A stretch of 64,000 nucleotides of DNA from Solirubrobacteraceae bacterium (GTDB lineage Bacteria; Actinomycetota; Thermoleophilia; Solirubrobacterales; Solirubrobacteraceae): NCBI GenBank assembly GCA_031177685.1, contig JAPSGI010000006.1:1-64000 (forward strand). The letters run 5' to 3'. The notes beneath the pieces were generated by a model. It was not told the origin of the DNA. It made no database searches and was given only the letters and a program-made list of their open reading frames with translations. The translations under genes and the position numbers were made by a program. This document shows, piece by piece, positions 38,095 to 47,930 of the stretch. Position 1 is the stretch's first letter. Each line of letters begins with the position of its first letter.

Positions 38095-38106
38095 TAACCT
38101 TCCTCC

Positions 38107-39375
38107 ATGGCCACGATCGCGCAGTCCGTCGCCGACGTCTGCCGCGCCGCCAAGCGCGCGTCGCGCGAGCTGGCGCGCCTGGACACGGGCACTAGGGACG
38201 CGGCGCTCAACGCGATCGCGGACGCGATCGACGCGCGCGCCGCCGAGATACTCGACGCCAACGCGCGTGACATGGAGGCGGCCTCCGCCGACCTCAGCCC
38301 CGCCTTCCGGGACAAGATGCGCCTGGACGCGGCGCGGGTGACCGCGATGGCCGAGGGCGTGCGGGCGATCGTCGCGCTGCGCGACCCGGTCGGCGAGGTC
38401 ATCGAGGGCTTCCGGCTGCCCAACGGGCTCGACGTGCGCAAGGTGCGCGTCCCCCTGGGCGTGGTGGCCGTCGTCTACGAGGCGCGCCCGAACGTCACGA
38501 TCGACTGCACCGCGCTCGCGCTGAAGTCCGGCAACGCGATCGTGCTGCGCGGCTCCTCGCAGGTGGCCAACTCCAACGCCGTACTGGCGGCAATCGCCAC
38601 GGAGGCCGCGACGGCCGCCGGGGTCCCGGAGGGCGCCGTGGGCCTGGTCGCCGGGGGAGGTCGGGAGGAGCTGGCCGAGCTGGCCACGCAGGAGGGGCTG
38701 GTCGACCTGATCGTGCCCCGGGGTGGCGAGGGCCTGAAGGCGGCGCTCAAGGACGTCGCGACGGTGCCGGTGATCTACGCCGCGTCCGGCAACTGCCACG
38801 TCTACGTGGACGCCGGCGCGGACCTCGACACCGCCGAGGCGATCGTGCTCAACGCCAAGACGCAGCGCCCGGGGGTGTGCAACGCGGCCGAGACGCTGCT
38901 GGTCCATCGCGACGCGGCGGCGGAGTTCCTCCCGCGCGCGCTGCGCGCGCTGCGCGAGGCAGGGGTCGAGCTGCGCGCCGACGCGCGGGCCCGTGCCGCC
39001 GCCGGGGACCTCGCGGACTCGCTGCTGGACGCCACCGACGACGACTGGGACACCGAGTTCCTCGCGTTGGTCCTCGCGGTCGGGGTGGTCGACTCGGTCG
39101 AGGAGGCAGTCGAGCACGTCAACCGCCACGGCAGCGGTCACTCCGAGGCGATCGTCACGCCCTCGGCCGAGTCGGCGCGGGTGTTCCGGGACGGGGTGGA
39201 CGCGGCCTGCGTGTACGTCAACGCCTCTACCCGCTTCACCGACGGCTTCGAGTTCGGCATGGGGGCGGAGATCGGCAACTCCACCCAGAAGCTGCACGCC
39301 CGCGGCCCGATCGGTATGCGCGAGCTGTGCACGTACAAGTACGTCGTCGAGGGGTCGGGCCAGGTCCGCCCCTGA
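38107..39375 (+). CDS. proA: gamma-glutamyl phosphate reductase
   Basis: The second step of proline synthesis, reducing glutamyl-5-phosphate with NADPH. 422 residues of aldehyde dehydrogenase fold: PLGVVAVVYEARPNVTIDCTALALKSGNA, KTQRPGVCNAAETLLVH with the catalytic Cys, and FTDGFEFGMGAEIGNSTQKLHARGPIGM at the end. TAACCT ends 6 nt before ATG, so the mRNA is probably leaderless and independent of proB. Confidence 0.96.
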   Translation: MATIAQSVADVCRAAKRASRELARLDTGTRDAALNAIADAIDARAAEILDANARDMEAASADLSPAFRDKMRLDAARVTAMAEGVRAIVALRDPVGEVIEGFRLPNGLDVRKVRVPLGVVAVVYEARPNVTIDCTALALKSGNAIVLRGSSQVANSNAVLAAIATEAATAAGVPEGAVGLVAGGGREELAELATQEGLVDLIVPRGGEGLKAALKDVATVPVIYAASGNCHVYVDAGADLDTAEAIVLNAKTQRPGVCNAAETLLVHRDAAAEFLPRALRALREAGVELRADARARAAAGDLADSLLDATDDDWDTEFLALVLAVGVVDSVEEAVEHVNRHGSGHSEAIVTPSAESARVFRDGVDAACVYVNASTRFTDGFEFGMGAEIGNSTQKLHARGPIGMRELCTYKYVVEGSGQVRP

Positions 39376-39383
39376 CGCGCCGC

Positions 39384-39995
39384 GTGGCATCGCTCGGAAT
39401 CCTCGGAGGCACGTTCAACCCGCCGCACGTCGGCCACCTGGTGTGCGCGCAGGAGGCTCGGTCGGCGCTGTCGCTCGACAAGGTGATGCTGATGCCGGTC
39501 GCCTCGCCGCCCCACAAGCCCCTGCCCGGCGACCCGGGGCCGGAAGTGCGGCTCGAGCTGTGCCGGCGGGCGGCCGGCGAGGTGGAGTGGCTAAAGGTCT
39601 CCGACCTGGAGGTGCGTCGCGGCGGACCGTCCTACAGTGTGGACACGCTCGCGCAGCTGCGCGAGGCCCGTGCGGACGACGAGCTGATCTGGATCGCCGG
39701 CGCCGACATGGCGATGTCGCTGCCGGACTGGCGCGAGCCCGAGCGGGTCTTGGAGCTGGCGCGCTTCGCCGTGGCGGGTCGCGGCGACACGGCCCGCGAG
39801 GAAATCGAGCGCTCGCTCGCCGGCCTGGCGGGTAGGCGTTCGGTGGTGTTCTTCGACATGCCCAGGGTCGACGTGTCCTCCTCCGAGATTCGCCGCCGCG
39901 TGGCGGCCGGGCAGCCGGTGCGCTGGCTGGTGCCCGACGCGGTGGGCGCGTACGTGGAGGACCACGGCCTGTACCGAAGCGCGGTGCCGGCGTGA
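39384..39995 (+). CDS. nadD: nicotinate-nucleotide adenylyltransferase
   Basis: NAD synthesis: NaMN plus ATP gives deamido-NAD. 203 residues with GGTFNPPHVGHLV (HxGH type), SPPHKPLP, and VSSSEIRRRVAAGQP (ISSTxIR type). GTG 39384 starts 8 nt after proA. Coupled to rsfS by a GTGA overlap, the standard nadD-rsfS pair. Confidence 0.95.
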   Translation: MASLGILGGTFNPPHVGHLVCAQEARSALSLDKVMLMPVASPPHKPLPGDPGPEVRLELCRRAAGEVEWLKVSDLEVRRGGPSYSVDTLAQLREARADDELIWIAGADMAMSLPDWREPERVLELARFAVAGRGDTAREEIERSLAGLAGRRSVVFFDMPRVDVSSSEIRRRVAAGQPVRWLVPDAVGAYVEDHGLYRSAVPA

Positions 39996-40348
39996 TCGAG
40001 GGTCAGGAGCTGGCGCGCGCCGCCGCGGCGCTCGCCGACGACAAGAAGGCGCGCGACATCGTCGAGCTCGACCTGCGCGGCGTCGTCGGCTACACGGACT
40101 GGTTCGTCGTGTGCAGCGGCACCAGCGAGCGCCAGGTCAAGGCGATCCACGACGGCATCCACCTCGGGATGAAGGAGCGCTACGGCCTGCTGCCCCGCCG
40201 CGTGGAGGGCGTCGCCGAGTCCCGCTGGATCCTCATGGACTACCTCGACGTCGTCGTCCACGTCTTCACGCCGGAGACGCGCGACTACTACCGGCTCGAG
40301 CAGCTGTGGGGCGAGGTGCCCGCCCGGGTGGCGGGCGGCGGACCTTAG
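39992..40348 (+). CDS. rsfS: ribosomal silencing factor RsfS
   Basis: A 118-residue DUF143 protein that binds L14 on the 50S subunit and blocks subunit joining during starvation. DIVELDLRGVVGYTDWFVVCSGTSERQVKAI and WILMDYLDVVVHVFTPETRDYYRLEQLWG are the family blocks. Confidence 0.95.
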   Translation: MIEGQELARAAAALADDKKARDIVELDLRGVVGYTDWFVVCSGTSERQVKAIHDGIHLGMKERYGLLPRRVEGVAESRWILMDYLDVVVHVFTPETRDYYRLEQLWGEVPARVAGGGP

Positions 40349-40360
40349 TACGCGAGCCCT

Positions 40361-40726
40361 ATGGATGGGGACGCCTTGCATGAGTGGTGCCTCCAGCAGG
40401 AAGGCGCGTACGAGGACTTCCCGTTCGGTCCCGCGACTTCCGTGTTCAAGGTCGCCGGCAAGATGTTCGCGCTGAGCGCGCTCGACCGCGCGCCACTCGA
40501 AGTGAGCGTCAAGTGCGATCCGGAGTTCGCGATCGAGCTGCGCAGCAGCTATTCCGCGATCCGCCCCGGCTATCACCTGAACAAGCATCACTGGAACACG
40601 GTGACGCTCGACGGCAGTCTCTCCGACCAGCTCGTGCGCGATCTGATCGAGGACTCATACGACCTCGTCGTCAGCGCGCTTCCCAGGCGCGTGCGCCAGC
40701 AGCTTGGGTGGGCGCCCGAGTCTTAG
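40361..40726 (+). CDS. MmcQ/YjbR family protein
   Basis: A 121-residue CyaY-like-fold protein. LQQEGAYEDFPFGPATSVFKVAGKMFAL, VKCDPEFAIELRSSY and GYHLNKHHWNTVTLDGSL are the family pattern; a DNA-binding role is proposed for the fold. Its TAG shares bases with the convergent cupin stop. Confidence 0.9.
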   Translation: MDGDALHEWCLQQEGAYEDFPFGPATSVFKVAGKMFALSALDRAPLEVSVKCDPEFAIELRSSYSAIRPGYHLNKHHWNTVTLDGSLSDQLVRDLIEDSYDLVVSALPRRVRQQLGWAPES

Positions 40727-41286
40727 GTCGCTATGCGTGTGCGCTCGCACCCGGGAGGTTCGCGACCCGCCAAGCGCGCGACCGGCGCCAGCGCGCGGAA
40801 GAGCGTGTTCTGCACCCAGGCCGGCGGCTTGGCGAGCACCGCGTGCTCCGACACGGACGCCCACACGATCGCGATGTCCAGCAGGCCGGGCATGGCCTTC
40901 GCGTTGACGCGACCCTCCTGCGCGAAGCCGAAGTAGACCTCGTAGAAGCGGTCGGTCGAGCCGAGCGCGGGACGGAACTCGAACACGACGCGCATCTCGT
41001 CGTCGCCGGCATTTCCGAAGGTGTGCGGTGTTCCCGCCGGCACGTCGATCGTCTCGCCCGCTTCGAGCACCCGCTCCCGGCCGTCGACCCGGAAGGCCGC
41101 ACGTCCGGCGAGCACCTCGAAGCGCTCGTCCTGATGCGGATGGACGTGCTCCACGCCCGCGAAGCCGCCCGGCGGGAAGACACCCTCGGCACGAAAAACC
41201 TCGCCGGCCGTGTCGCGGGCGGTGGCGAGGAAGGTCAGCCGCTGCCCGGTCGCCGGGTTCTCGATGACGTCGCCGGCAGCGGCCAT
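40723..41286 (-). CDS. cupin-domain protein
   Basis: A 187-residue protein with one cupin barrel: motif 1 EHVHPHQDERFEVLAGRAAF (two His and a Glu as metal ligands), motif 2 VPAGTPHTFGNAGDDEMRV. The rest is helical (FYEVYFGFAQEGRVNAKAMPG). Reaction unknown; may bind a small molecule. TAGGGT lies 6 nt before ATG. The 131 bp upstream (41287-41417) hold this promoter and nothing else recognised. Confidence 0.87.
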   Translation of the reverse strand: MAAAGDVIENPATGQRLTFLATARDTAGEVFRAEGVFPPGGFAGVEHVHPHQDERFEVLAGRAAFRVDGRERVLEAGETIDVPAGTPHTFGNAGDDEMRVVFEFRPALGSTDRFYEVYFGFAQEGRVNAKAMPGLLDIAIVWASVSEHAVLAKPPAWVQNTLFRALAPVARLAGREPPGCERTRIAT

Positions 41287-41417
41287 GCCCGCACCCTACT
41301 TTTCGAGGGACCCTGCTCGCGAGGCAGGCGCATTCGTGCAGCATGGTCGCGTGATCGATGCTGGCAGCGCGGGCACGGCACGACGACGAAACGCCGCCGC
41401 TCGAGGCGCTGTGCCGC

Positions 41418-41972
41418 TCAGCGCTGACCGCGAACCCAAGCGAGCGCGCGGGCCTCAAGCGCATCGAGATACTGCCGCTTTCCTGCGATGTACGCCAGTC
41501 GATCGTGAGGAGACCGCGCGACGAGCAGGCGCTTGAGCTCCGCATAGTTGGCCGCTTCGTCGTTATGCGCGCGGAGGAAGTCGCGCATCGCAAGATGCCG
41601 TAGCTCGTGCTCGCTGCCACTCTGGCAGACGTGGAGGTGATGCGACCGTGGCCGCGCGGCGGGCTTTCCGAAGAAGTGATAGCTCGGCGAGGCAGGGTCA
41701 GGAGCGAACAGGTAGCCCAGCCGCTCCAGCGGTCCGACGTACCGCGCATGGTGCTCGATCGTCGCGACTGAAACCTGCAGGTCGATGATCGGCTTCGCGG
41801 GCAGCCCTGGCACCGCGGTGGAGCCTACGTGCTCGACTCGCACAGCGATGGCATCGAGAGCGATCTTGATGCGGGCCAGCTCCTCCTGGGCGCGCGTCGC
41901 CCAGGCTGGGTCGTGATCGACCATGCGGACAGCCCAGTCGAAGCGCTCGTTGAGCGAAGGATGTCGCCGCAT
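41418..41972 (-). CDS. GrpB family (nucleotidyltransferase-fold) protein
   Basis: A 184-residue UPF0157/GrpB protein: VRVEHVGSTAVPGLPAKPIIDLQVSV carries the GST...D-x-D pattern, and HHLHVCQSGSEHELRHLAMRDFLRAH is the second block. ATG 41972 follows a TACGCT box by 8 nt; a longer in-frame start at 42038 is less likely. Biochemical role unknown. It is part of a lower-GC patch ending at tRNA-Ala. Confidence 0.88.
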   Translation of the reverse strand: MRRHPSLNERFDWAVRMVDHDPAWATRAQEELARIKIALDAIAVRVEHVGSTAVPGLPAKPIIDLQVSVATIEHHARYVGPLERLGYLFAPDPASPSYHFFGKPAARPRSHHLHVCQSGSEHELRHLAMRDFLRAHNDEAANYAELKRLLVARSPHDRLAYIAGKRQYLDALEARALAWVRGQR

Positions 41973-42078
41973 GTGAGCGGAGCGTACCGGCGCCGTTTGC
42001 GGAGATAGTCTGACTAGACGGCATGGTCGAACCCCCACCCAGACGGTCAGCTCAGCACACGGGGATACCTTGGCGCGC

Positions 42079-42927
<849 letters not shown>

Positions 42928-42972
42928 GTCCGGCATTCTACCGTCGCGACAGCGTCCTCTAGATTCCCGCCC

Positions 42973-43353
42973 GTGCGGCGGATCGTGGTGGTCTCGATGG
43001 CGGCGCTGGCCGCTGGCTGCGGCGGGTCCGACGTGGTCGAAGGCCCGCCGGTGCTGACGGGGCAGGTGCTCGGCGACGCGCTGGCGGTGGCGCTGCAGGA
43101 GGACCTGGAGCGCCGGGGCGTGTTCGGCACGTCGGTCGGCGAGCGCGGGGGCGCGTGCCGCGGGGCCGCTGCGCGGTGGGAATGCACCGTCGACGTGGCG
43201 ATCGGCGAGCGGGTGCGCGACCGGCGCGTGTACGCCGTGCGGGCGCGCGAGGACGGTTGCTGGGTGGCGCGGCAGACCGGCACGGACGTGGGCGCGACCG
43301 GGCGTCCGAGCCGTCCCGTCCGGCCGGGCGTCCTGCGCGGCTGCGTGGGATAA
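42973..43353 (+). CDS. hypothetical lipoprotein with four Cys
   Basis: A 126-residue protein: VVVSMAALAAGCGGSD is a lipoprotein signal with the acceptor Cys at about 15. The mature part has Cys at GACRGA, WECTVD, GCWVAR and RGCVG, likely two disulfides, and resembles small DUF4333-like secreted domains in pattern (WxCTVxV) but I cannot assign it. GTG 42973 follows TAGATT by 7 nt. Confidence 0.7.
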   Translation: MRRIVVVSMAALAAGCGGSDVVEGPPVLTGQVLGDALAVALQEDLERRGVFGTSVGERGGACRGAAARWECTVDVAIGERVRDRRVYAVRAREDGCWVARQTGTDVGATGRPSRPVRPGVLRGCVG

Positions 43354-43388
43354 ACCTTGCCCACATATCGGCGGACCGAGATACGCTC

Positions 43389-43401
43389 GGCGCTAAGCGC
43401 C
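43389..43401. promoter_or_regulatory. palindrome abutting the gdh start codon
   Basis: GGCGCT-A-AGCGCC is a perfect 6-bp inverted repeat ending on the base before ATG 43402. TACGCT at 43382-43387 directly precedes it. Either operator or start-site hairpin. Confidence 0.45.
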
Positions 43402-44760
43402 ATGGCATCGCCAGGCTCACCCGGGGGCGAGGGAGACGGCCGCGAGCGGCGGGGCACGGGCGGTTGGGACGAGGTTCTGGACGGCGAGGCCGGCCTCGTC
43501 GCACCCGGCGGCGAGTGGCGCTCGGCGCTGTGGCGAACCGCTCAGCAGCGGTTCGAGCGTGCGGCGGACCGGCTGGACCTCGCGCCCGAGCTGCGCGAGC
43601 GTCTGCTGGAGCCGCGGCGCTCGTTGACCGTCAACTTCCCCGTACGCCGCGACGACGGCACCGTGCAGACGTTCACCGGCTACCGCGTCCAGCACACGCT
43701 CACCATGGGCCCGACCAAGGGCGGCGTCCGCTACGCGCCCGCGGTCTCGCTGGGGGAGTGCGCCGCCCTCGCCCTGTGGATGACCTTCAAGTGCGCGCTG
43801 CTGGAGCTGCCGTTCGGCGGAGCCAAGGGCGGCGTGCGCTGCGATCCCAACCGCCTGTCCGCCGACGAGCTGGAGCGCATCACTCGCCGCTACGCCTCCG
43901 AGATCTTCCCGATCATCGGGCCCGACCGCGACATCCCGGCGCCCGACATGGCCACCGGCGAGCGCGAGATGGCGTGGTTCATGGACACCTACTCGCAGCA
44001 GGTCGGCCATCCCGTGCCCGAGATCGTCACGGGCAAGCCGCTCGTCCTCGGCGGCACCGCCGGTCGCAAGTTCGCCACCGGGCTGGGCGTCGTCTACTGC
44101 ATCGAGGCGGTCCTCGACCACCTGGGCGACGACCTCGGGCGCCAGCGCGTCGCGGTCCAGGGCTTCGGGAACGTCGGCGCGGTCGTCGCGCGCGAGCTCG
44201 CCGCCCGCGGGGCGACGATCGTCGCGGTGAGCGACGTTTCCGGCGGCCTCGTCGCCCCGGACGGGCTGGACCTCCCAGACGTGATGAGCTGGGTCGGCGA
44301 GCACAGGTTCCTGCGCGGCTGCCCCGCCGGCCGGGCGGTCTCGCGCACGGACGTGCTGGAGACGCCGTGCGACATCCTCGTTCCCGCCGCCCTCGAGCAC
44401 CAGCTGACCGCGCGCAACGTCGGGCGCGTGGACTGCCGCCTGGTCGTCGAGGCGGCCAACGGCCCCGTCACGCCGGAAGCCGACGAACGGCTCGCCGCGC
44501 GCGGCATCGCCGTGGTCCCCGACCTGCTCGCCAACGCCGGCGGCGTGACCGTCTCCTACTTCGAGTGGGTGCAGGACCAGCAGAAGTACTCGTGGACCGA
44601 GGACGAGGTCGCCTCGCGCCTGCAGCGCCAGCTGCGGACCGGCCTGCGCCGGGTGGTGGATACGGCCGAGCAGCTGGACGTCGACTGGCGCGCCGCCGCG
44701 CACTGCGTGGGCATCGAGCGCGTCGGCGAGGCGGCGCGCCTGCGCGCGATCTATCCCTGA
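43402..44760 (+). CDS. gdhA: Glu/Leu/Phe/Val dehydrogenase family protein
   Basis: An NAD(P)-linked amino acid dehydrogenase, most likely glutamate. 452 residues: GYRVQHTLTMGPTKGGVRYAP with catalytic Lys region, ALWMTFKCALLELPFGGAKGGV, DIPAPDM, Rossmann VAVQGFGNVGAVVAREL, and LANAGGVTVSYFEWVQ. The N-terminal ~45 residues are Gly/Glu-rich and atypical. ATG 43402 is one of two in-frame starts (43357 the other). Confidence 0.92.
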   Translation: MASPGSPGGEGDGRERRGTGGWDEVLDGEAGLVAPGGEWRSALWRTAQQRFERAADRLDLAPELRERLLEPRRSLTVNFPVRRDDGTVQTFTGYRVQHTLTMGPTKGGVRYAPAVSLGECAALALWMTFKCALLELPFGGAKGGVRCDPNRLSADELERITRRYASEIFPIIGPDRDIPAPDMATGEREMAWFMDTYSQQVGHPVPEIVTGKPLVLGGTAGRKFATGLGVVYCIEAVLDHLGDDLGRQRVAVQGFGNVGAVVARELAARGATIVAVSDVSGGLVAPDGLDLPDVMSWVGEHRFLRGCPAGRAVSRTDVLETPCDILVPAALEHQLTARNVGRVDCRLVVEAANGPVTPEADERLAARGIAVVPDLLANAGGVTVSYFEWVQDQQKYSWTEDEVASRLQRQLRTGLRRVVDTAEQLDVDWRAAAHCVGIERVGEAARLRAIYP

Positions 44761-44763
44761 GCG

Positions 44764-45369
44764 CTAGCGCCGCGGGATGAACTCGGGGATGTCGTCGTCG
44801 GAGTCCACGCGCGCGCGCCGCGGAGTCGAGGGCTCGGGCCCGACGGTCCGGTCGACCTCGCCCGCCAGCCGGGCGTGGGCGTCGCGCACGTCGCGCAGCA
44901 GGCGCTCGGCGTTGCGGCGCAGCGACTGGCTCATCTCCTGCAGGTCGGCGTGCAGCCCGCTGCCCTCCTGCAGCACCGCCTGGGCGACGAAGCGCGCCTC
45001 GCGCGTCATCCCGCGCGCCTCCTCCTCGGCGCTCGCGCGCACCAGCGCGGCGTAGTCGTCGGCCTCCGCGCGGATCCGGGTGGCCTCCTTGCGCGCGGCG
45101 TCCTCCAGGTCGGCCACGCGCGCCGCGCCCTCCAGCGCCGCGCGCTCGCGCTGCTCCTTGGCCTCGCCGACCGTCCGCTCGGCCTCGGCGCGCGCGCGCT
45201 CCAGGATCTCCAAGGCCTCCGCCTCGGCCGCGTCGACGCGGTAGGCGGCGGCGCGATCGGCCTCGGCGATGCGCTCCCGCGCCCGGCGCTCGGCCTCCGC
45301 GCGCGTGTTCGCCGCCGCCTCCTCGGCGGCCGCGACGAGTCCGGCGACGTGCTCGGACCAGTCCGACAT
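44764..45369 (-). CDS. coiled-coil protein, DivIVA/ATP-synthase b-like
   Basis: A 201-residue, almost wholly helical protein with heptads of Ala, Glu and Arg (AEAERRARERIAEADRAAAYRVDAAEAEALEILERARAEAERT in pieces). No membrane helix. The tail DSDDDIPEFIPRR is short and acidic then basic. It resembles polar scaffold or wall-growth coiled coils of actinobacteria; function inferred only. TACCAT is 7 nt before ATG. Divergent from leuS. Confidence 0.75.
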   Translation of the reverse strand: MSDWSEHVAGLVAAAEEAAANTRAEAERRARERIAEADRAAAYRVDAAEAEALEILERARAEAERTVGEAKEQRERAALEGAARVADLEDAARKEATRIRAEADDYAALVRASAEEEARGMTREARFVAQAVLQEGSGLHADLQEMSQSLRRNAERLLRDVRDAHARLAGEVDRTVGPEPSTPRRARVDSDDDIPEFIPRR

Positions 45370-45446
45370 GGGGCGGATGGTAGCCCCGGGCCGCGCCGGC
45401 TCCGCAACAACCCGCCCGCGGCGCGCAGGCTAACCTCACCGCCGCG

Positions 45447-47882
45447 ATGGCCGAGCGCCGCTACGACCCCAAGGAGATCGAGCCCCGCTGGCAGGCGGTG
45501 TGGGAGCGCGAACGCTCCTGGGAGGTCTCCAACGAGCCCGACGCCCGTCCCAAGTCCTACGTGCTGGAGATGCTCCCGTATCCCAGCGGCGAGCCGCACA
45601 TCGGCCATCTGAAGACGTACTCCGTCGGCGACGCCATCGCCCACTTCCGCCGGCGCAACGGCTTCCGCGTCCTGCATCCGATGGGCTACGACGCCTTCGG
45701 CCTGCCGGCCGAGAACCACGCGATCAAGACCGGCGTGCACCCGCGCGACTCGACGGAGCGCTCGATCGAGGCCTTCCGGCGCCAGTTCCGCGCGTGGGGG
45801 ATCTCGATCGACTGGACCCGCGAGTTCGGGACCCACGAGCCGCGCTACTACCGGTGGACGCAGGCCATCTTCCTGCGGCTGCTGGAGCGCGGCCTGGCCT
45901 ACCGGCGCGAAGCCGCGGTCAAGTGGTGCCCGAACGACGCCACCGTGCTGGCCAACGAGCAGGTGGTGGACGGGCGCTGCGAGCGCTGCGGCGCCGAGGT
46001 CGAGGTGCGCCAGCTCGAGCAGTGGTTCCTGCGCATCACCGACTACGCGGACCGGCTGCTGGACGACCTCGAGGAGATCGCCTGGCCCGAGCACGTCAAG
46101 ACCATGCAGCGCAACTGGATCGGGCGCAGCGAGGGCGCCGAGGTCACGTTCCGCTGCGAGGAGCTGGACATCGACTACCCGGTCTTCACCACCCGTCCGG
46201 ACACGCTGTTCGGCGCGACGTTCTTCGTGATGGCGCCCGAGCACCCCGACGTCTTCCGCCTGGCGGCGGGCACGGAGCACGAGCGCGCGGTCCACGACTA
46301 CGTCAACCACGCGCTGACCGAGTCGGCGGAGACGCGCGGCGACGTGGAGAAACCGAAGACGGGCGTCGCCCTGGGACGCACCGTCACCAACCCCGTCAAC
46401 GGCGAGCAGCTGCCGATGTTCGTGGCCGACTACGTGCTGATGGAGTACGGCACGGGCGCGATCATGGCGGTCCCGGGGCACGACGAGCGCGACTTCGAGT
46501 TCGCGCGCGCGTTCGACCTGCCGGTGCGCCGGGTGATCGAGGGCGGCGAGGAGCTTCCCGACGCCGGCGACGGGGCGATGGTCAACAGCGGGCGCTTCGA
46601 CGGCCAGCACAACCGCGAGGCCTACGAGGAGATCGTCCGCTGGCTGGACCGCGAGGGGCGCGGGCACGCCTCCGTCAACTACCGCCTGCGCGACTGGCTG
46701 GTCTCGCGTCAGCGCTACTGGGGCTGTCCGATCCCGGTCGTGTACTGCGAGCGCTGCGGCATCGTGCCGATCCCCGAGGAGGACCTCCCGGTCGTCCTGC
46801 CGGACGTGCGCGACTACGCGCCCAAGGGCCGCTCACCGCTGGCCGCGGCGGAGGAGTGGGTGAACACCGACTGCCCGTCGTGCGGCGGCGCCGCGCGCCG
46901 GGAGACCGACACGATGGACACCTTCGTCGACTCCTCCTGGTACTTCCTGCGCTACTGCGACCCGCACAACGACGAGGCGCCGTGGGAGCGCTCGGTCATC
47001 GACGCGTGGATGCCGGTCGACCAGTACATCGGCGGCGTCGAGCACGCGATCCTGCACCTGATGTACGCGCGCTTCTTCTGCAAGGCGCTGACCGACATGG
47101 AGCTCCTGGACGTGCGCGAGCCCTTCCGCGCCCTGTTCACGCAGGGGATGGTCACCAAGGAGGGCGCGAAGATGTCCAAGTCCAAGGGGAACACGGTCGA
47201 CCCGGCCGAGATCTCCGACCGCTACGGGGCCGACACGGCACGCTGCTACATCCTGTTCATCGGGCCGCCCGACCAGGACGTGGACTGGTCCGACGAGGGC
47301 GTGGAGGGCACGCACCGCTTCCTCTCGCGCCTGTGGCGGCTGGGGGCCGAGCTGGCCGACGAGACACCCGCGGAGGTCGTTCCGAATGCCCCCGAGGGCG
47401 ACGACCTCGTGCTGGTGCGCAAGGCGCACTGGGCGATCGAGAAGGTGACCGGGGACATGCGCCGCTTCGCCTTCAACACCGCGATCTCCGCCGTGCACGA
47501 GCTGGTCAACGAGGCCTACCGGCTGCGCGACACGGCGTCCGCGGGCGCGCTGCGCTTCGCCGCCGCGACGGCCGCCTCGCTGGTCTTTCCCTTCGCGCCG
47601 CACGCCGGCGCCGACGTCTTCGACCGTCTGACCGGGCGTCCCGTGTGGCAGGAGCCGTGGCCGGAGGCGAACTCGGCGCTGCTGGAGACCGACACCTTCA
47701 CGCTGGTCGTCCAGGTCAACGGCAAGGTGCGCGACCGGCTGGAAGCGCCCGCCTCGGCGACCCCGGACGAGCTCAAGGCGCTAGCGCGCGCGGCGCCCAA
47801 CGCCCGCACGCACCTCGACGGGCGCGAGGTGGTCAAGGAGGTCGTGGTGCCGGGGAAGCTCGTGAACGTGGTGGTGCGCTGA
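45447..47882 (+). CDS. leuS: leucyl-tRNA synthetase
   Basis: A class I synthetase of 811 residues. HIGH motif [19 protein letters not shown]-type (PHIGHLKTY), zinc-type Cys pairs ([14 protein letters not shown]), editing domain ([20 protein letters not shown]) and KMSKS motif [10 protein letters not shown]. The C-terminal domain ends [19 protein letters not shown] ends 10 nt before ATG. Confidence 0.97.
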   Translation: MAERRYDPKEIEPRWQAVWERERSWEVSNEPDARPKSYVLEMLPYPSGEPHIGHLKTYSVGDAIAHFRRRNGFRVLHPMGYDAFGLPAENHAIKTGVHPRDSTERSIEAFRRQFRAWGISIDWTREFGTHEPRYYRWTQAIFLRLLERGLAYRREAAVKWCPNDATVLANEQVVDGRCERCGAEVEVRQLEQWFLRITDYADRLLDDLEEIAWPEHVKTMQRNWIGRSEGAEVTFRCEELDIDYPVFTTRPDTLFGATFFVMAPEHPDVFRLAAGTEHERAVHDYVNHALTESAETRGDVEKPKTGVALGRTVTNPVNGEQLPMFVADYVLMEYGTGAIMAVPGHDERDFEFARAFDLPVRRVIEGGEELPDAGDGAMVNSGRFDGQHNREAYEEIVRWLDREGRGHASVNYRLRDWLVSRQRYWGCPIPVVYCERCGIVPIPEEDLPVVLPDVRDYAPKGRSPLAAAEEWVNTDCPSCGGAARRETDTMDTFVDSSWYFLRYCDPHNDEAPWERSVIDAWMPVDQYIGGVEHAILHLMYARFFCKALTDMELLDVREPFRALFTQGMVTKEGAKMSKSKGNTVDPAEISDRYGADTARCYILFIGPPDQDVDWSDEGVEGTHRFLSRLWRLGAELADETPAEVVPNAPEGDDLVLVRKAHWAIEKVTGDMRRFAFNTAISAVHELVNEAYRLRDTASAGALRFAAATAASLVFPFAPHAGADVFDRLTGRPVWQEPWPEANSALLETDTFTLVVQVNGKVRDRLEAPASATPDELKALARAAPNARTHLDGREVVKEVVVPGKLVNVVVR

Positions 47883-47885
47883 CGC

Positions 47886-47915
47886 GGGGGCGGCCGGTGC
47901 GCGTCGGCCGCCCCC
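47886..47915. terminator. two-way terminator between leuS and LPFTG gene
   Basis: GGGGGCGGCCG and CGGCCGCCCCC form an 11-bp perfect stem around an 8-nt loop between convergent stops. No T tract. Confidence 0.75.
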
Positions 47916-47930
47916 TGCATCAGCCTCGGG

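Larger units (their letters stand above)
37567..38106 (+). repeat. tandem duplication, ~304-bp unit, two copies
   Basis: Copy 1 begins at 37567 and copy 2 at 37872 with GAAGCGGCGAGGTG; homologous promoter blocks (CGGCGTGyTATyTTCG) are at 37689 and 37992, scaffolds at 37725 and 38029. Conserved blocks are nearly identical, while the a arm and b head differ between the copies and the spacer between copies (37808-37871) is unrelated. Copy 2 runs directly into the proA promoter. The copy 2 a module lacks the 5' acceptor strand because homology starts just inside it. Confidence 0.85.

Noticed and set aside
37560-38106. A T-box riboswitch or tandem glycine riboswitch before proA
   Set aside because: GGGTGGC-like text at the end of module b recalls the T-box sequence, and GCC/GGC cores recall glycine. 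But the paired region extends over 15-16 nt, there is no AGGGTGGnACCGCG block, no terminator/antiterminator pair, and none of the glycine aptamer core.
37558-38106. CRISPR array or IS110-type bridge RNA
   Set aside because: Only two copies of a 304-bp unit, no short regular repeats, no cas genes and no transposase next to it.
41341-41420. A small gene in the gap between cupin and GrpB genes
   Set aside because: Short frames only, without coupling, ribosome site or domain; the gap is best explained as promoter DNA.
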